A stretch of 64,000 nt of DNA from CAZBSE01 sp964610385 (GTDB taxonomy: Bacteria; Actinomycetota; Humimicrobiia; Humimicrobiales; Humimicrobiaceae), in contig CAZSXW010000003.1 in assembly GCA_964610385.1 (NCBI GenBank), positions 201,928-265,927 of the forward strand, given 5' to 3'. Position numbers and translations under genes: made by a program. The notes under the pieces are model-generated. The model was not told the origin of the DNA. It saw nothing but the letters and a program-made list of their open reading frames with translations, and searched no databases. Below, in pieces: positions 62,334 through 64,000 of this stretch. Each line of letters starts with the position of its first letter. The first letter of the stretch is position 1.

Positions 62334-63608
62334 CTATCTCTCAAAAATACTCCTGTATTCTTTATAATACTTTTTGGCTCTGGTTTCTGATTTTTCTCTC
62401 GCATAACTGATCTCATTAAAATTTTCGCTTACCTTGGAAACGATATTTGAGTCAATTTTATTATTCTTGACCATATTATTTAAGACTTTTAGACTTTCTT
62501 TCTTATTCATACCTTTTCTATAAGGCCTGTCTTCTGTTATTGCAGCAAAGATATCCGCGACCGCCATAATTTTTGAGCCAAGGCTTAATTCGCCTTCTTT
62601 TAAATGAAATGGATAGCCGTTTCCATCCAAAGTTTCATGATGGAACGCCGCCCAGGAATTTATAATTTCCAGGTTTGTTATATTTTCAAGTATTCTATAG
62701 GTATAGTAGGTATGGCTTCTAATAATCCTGAATTCTTCGTCATTGAGGCCTGCAGCTTTATCCAGTATTTCAGACGGAACAGCCAGTTTACCGAGATCAT
62801 GGAGATAGCCCGCTATTTTCATCATAGACACTTCATTATCCGAGAAATTCATAGCCCTTGCCAGGAATTCGGCTGTAGTGGTGACCCCGCTTGAATGAGT
62901 AGCCGTAAACGGGCTTCTGAAGTCGATAATATGGCTGAACATGTTTGCGAACTTATCTACAAGGTCCATTTCGAAGTCTAAAGGCAAATAACCGAGTTTG
63001 TCCGTAAATGTAGAGATTTCAGGCTGGCTTACGGCATCCAGCCAGAAGTATTCTTTATTCTTTAAATTTATTATTTCCTTTATTATATCCGGTCTGTATC
63101 TGACTCTGGAGCCTTTCTTTATCATGTGACAAATATCGCCGACCTGTGACAGGATGTCTTTGTTCTTATCAATCAGCACATCGATTCTATCGGCAATATG
63201 GATTATCTGAGCGGAGAGCTTTATTGTCTCAGGGAGTTCCGTATCCTCAATGTCTTTCCAGAGATGATGATGAAATTTAATGACGGATGCTATTTCTGCG
63301 AGCGGATAGAAATCTTTCAGCAGAACATATCCTATGTATGAATGGTTGTTGGTAGGGTGCTCGGGCTGGTAATCGTAGTTTAAAATCTCGTGTCTTTCCT
63401 TAAGGGAAAATGAGCCTATATCATGAAGCAGTCCGGCTATGATTAAGTTGTATTTAAAGTTATTGGGAAGACCCAGACTATCAGCTATGTTTAAAGAAGT
63501 AAATGCAACCCTTTTATTATGGTTGTTTAATTCTACGTCTATAAGATCTGTAGCTTCTGAAATACTCAATACCAGATCAAGAAATGGAATTGGTTTCTTT
63601 GATAACAT
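62334..63608 (-). CDS. HD-GYP domain protein with an additional upstream HD domain
   Basis: This is a 424-residue protein with two HD-type halves. The first (residues about 25-190) has HNKRVAFTSLNIADSLG and GLLHDIGSFSLKE. The second (about 230-400) is a full HD-GYP domain: HSSGVTTTAEFLARAM, IAGYLHDLGKLAVPSEIL, and the diagnostic HHETLDGNGYPFHL. HD-GYP proteins usually hydrolyse cyclic di-GMP or related nucleotides. No receiver or membrane segment is seen, so it is likely cytoplasmic. It is convergent with rpmA and separated from the next gene by a 310-base spacer. Confidence 0.9.
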   Translation of the reverse strand: MLSKKPIPFLDLVLSISEATDLIDVELNNHNKRVAFTSLNIADSLGLPNNFKYNLIIAGLLHDIGSFSLKERHEILNYDYQPEHPTNNHSYIGYVLLKDFYPLAEIASVIKFHHHLWKDIEDTELPETIKLSAQIIHIADRIDVLIDKNKDILSQVGDICHMIKKGSRVRYRPDIIKEIINLKNKEYFWLDAVSQPEISTFTDKLGYLPLDFEMDLVDKFANMFSHIIDFRSPFTATHSSGVTTTAEFLARAMNFSDNEVSMMKIAGYLHDLGKLAVPSEILDKAAGLNDEEFRIIRSHTYYTYRILENITNLEIINSWAAFHHETLDGNGYPFHLKEGELSLGSKIMAVADIFAAITEDRPYRKGMNKKESLKVLNNMVKNNKIDSNIVSKVSENFNEISYAREKSETRAKKYYKEYRSIFER

Positions 63609-63918
63609 TTAATTAATTATAAACCGATTTATTATTTTTCTGTTATCTACACGGGTGGCCTTTGTTATAATATCTGTGCGTATTATTTCTTAATATCTGA
63701 AATTTATAAAATAATTATAGCAACTATAATTACTATTTCAAATGGCCTGTCAATAGATACTGTCGGGCTGTAGACTATCAGCCGTAAAATACAGTTGATA
63801 TTTGACTATTTTTTAAGCCGGTGGTTTTTTATTTGCTTGACTCGCTGGATTCTTCCTGTAATATTTAGATAACATATTAAAAAAAGATTTTTTATAGATA
63901 TCAATTCAGCGAGGATTT
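63609..63918 (+). promoter_or_regulatory. Divergent intergenic region with a candidate promoter
   Basis: This 310-base gap lies between the minus-strand HD-GYP gene and the plus-strand dehydrogenase. On the plus strand, TTGACT at 63837-63842 and TAATAT at 63859-63864 (spacing 16) form a plausible promoter for the dehydrogenase. A TATAAT also occurs at 63666-63671 without a clear -35. I see no gene or strong hairpin in it. Confidence 0.4.
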
Positions 63919-64000
63919 ATGAAGGGCAAAATGAAAGCTCAAATATTCTATGGGCCGCGGGATATAAGATATGAAGAAATAGATATACCTGCAATAGGAG
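63919..64000 (+). CDS. Zinc-type alcohol dehydrogenase, 3' end outside the window
   Basis: Only the first 27 codons are present. MKAQIFYGPRDIRYEEIDIP is the typical opening of a medium-chain, GroES-like alcohol or sorbitol dehydrogenase, in which the first strand and the 'PRDIRYEEI' turn are well conserved. AGGA lies just before the ATG at 63919; an ATG at 63931 is in frame and closer to the usual N-terminus. The substrate cannot be told. Confidence 0.7.
   Translation, partial: MKGKMKAQIFYGPRDIRYEEIDIPAIG

Overview
The window reads as a chromosomal segment of a low-GC (roughly 38 percent by eye) bacterium. It is densely coded and almost entirely on the + strand: only two genes, at 41484-41771 and 62334-63608, run the other way. 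TTG and GTG starts are frequent. Gene order points to a deep-branching, low-GC relative of the Actinobacteria. The supporting blocks are folC-ndk next to mreBCD-mrdA-rodA, a phosphomannomutase / SIS-type sugar-phosphate isomerase / ahcY block, and rng-rplU-rpmA. This placement is inference; no rRNA is present to test it.

Layout. 1-9847 is a run of seven glycosyltransferases (GT-A/GT2 and GT-B/GT4), the first cut by the window edge. 9848-10793 is a very AT-rich spacer with an orphan Phd-like antitoxin, a probable decayed VapC toxin and paired hairpins. 10794-16985 is a trp operon, trpE-D-C-F-B-A, with no trpG. 17019-17615 is a MazEF-type toxin-antitoxin pair with a candidate tandem-palindrome operator. 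17669-27853 resumes polysaccharide work: one glycosyltransferase, then enzymes for fructose-6-P to mannose-6-P to mannose-1-P to GDP-mannose to GDP-4-keto-6-deoxymannose to GDP-D-rhamnose, with ahcY and mtnA inserted. 27843-41274 is housekeeping: comF, a cold-shock-like protein, hpf, secA, prfB (programmed +1 frameshift), ftsE-ftsX-M23 hydrolase-ctpA, smpB with tmRNA, murI, rph and rdgB.

41318-42838 is a cluster of seven tRNA genes (Pro, Gly, Arg, His, Arg, Lys, Leu). Two of them, Arg(TCT) and Leu(TAG), are each followed by a related element of about 166-169 bp. Each element ends in a second copy of the 3' end of its own tRNA. The two elements share an 11-bp hairpin, an 8-bp closing helix built from the duplicated tRNA T-arm, and a conserved core. 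At least four base pairs differ between them by compensatory double changes. I do not recognise this as a named family, and it is the strongest candidate in the window for an undescribed system.

42956-62259 is protein quality control (tig, clpP, clpX), valS, folC, ndk, maf, the cell-shape operon (mreB, mreC, mreD, mrdA, rodA), two paired radical-SAM-associated genes, an RNase E/G with an apparent KH plus TRAM tail, rplU and rpmA. The window ends with an HD-GYP protein on the minus strand and the start of a zinc-type alcohol dehydrogenase.

Two genes appear to use non-standard start codons: AUU for rplU, and AUC for the glycosyltransferase at 17669.
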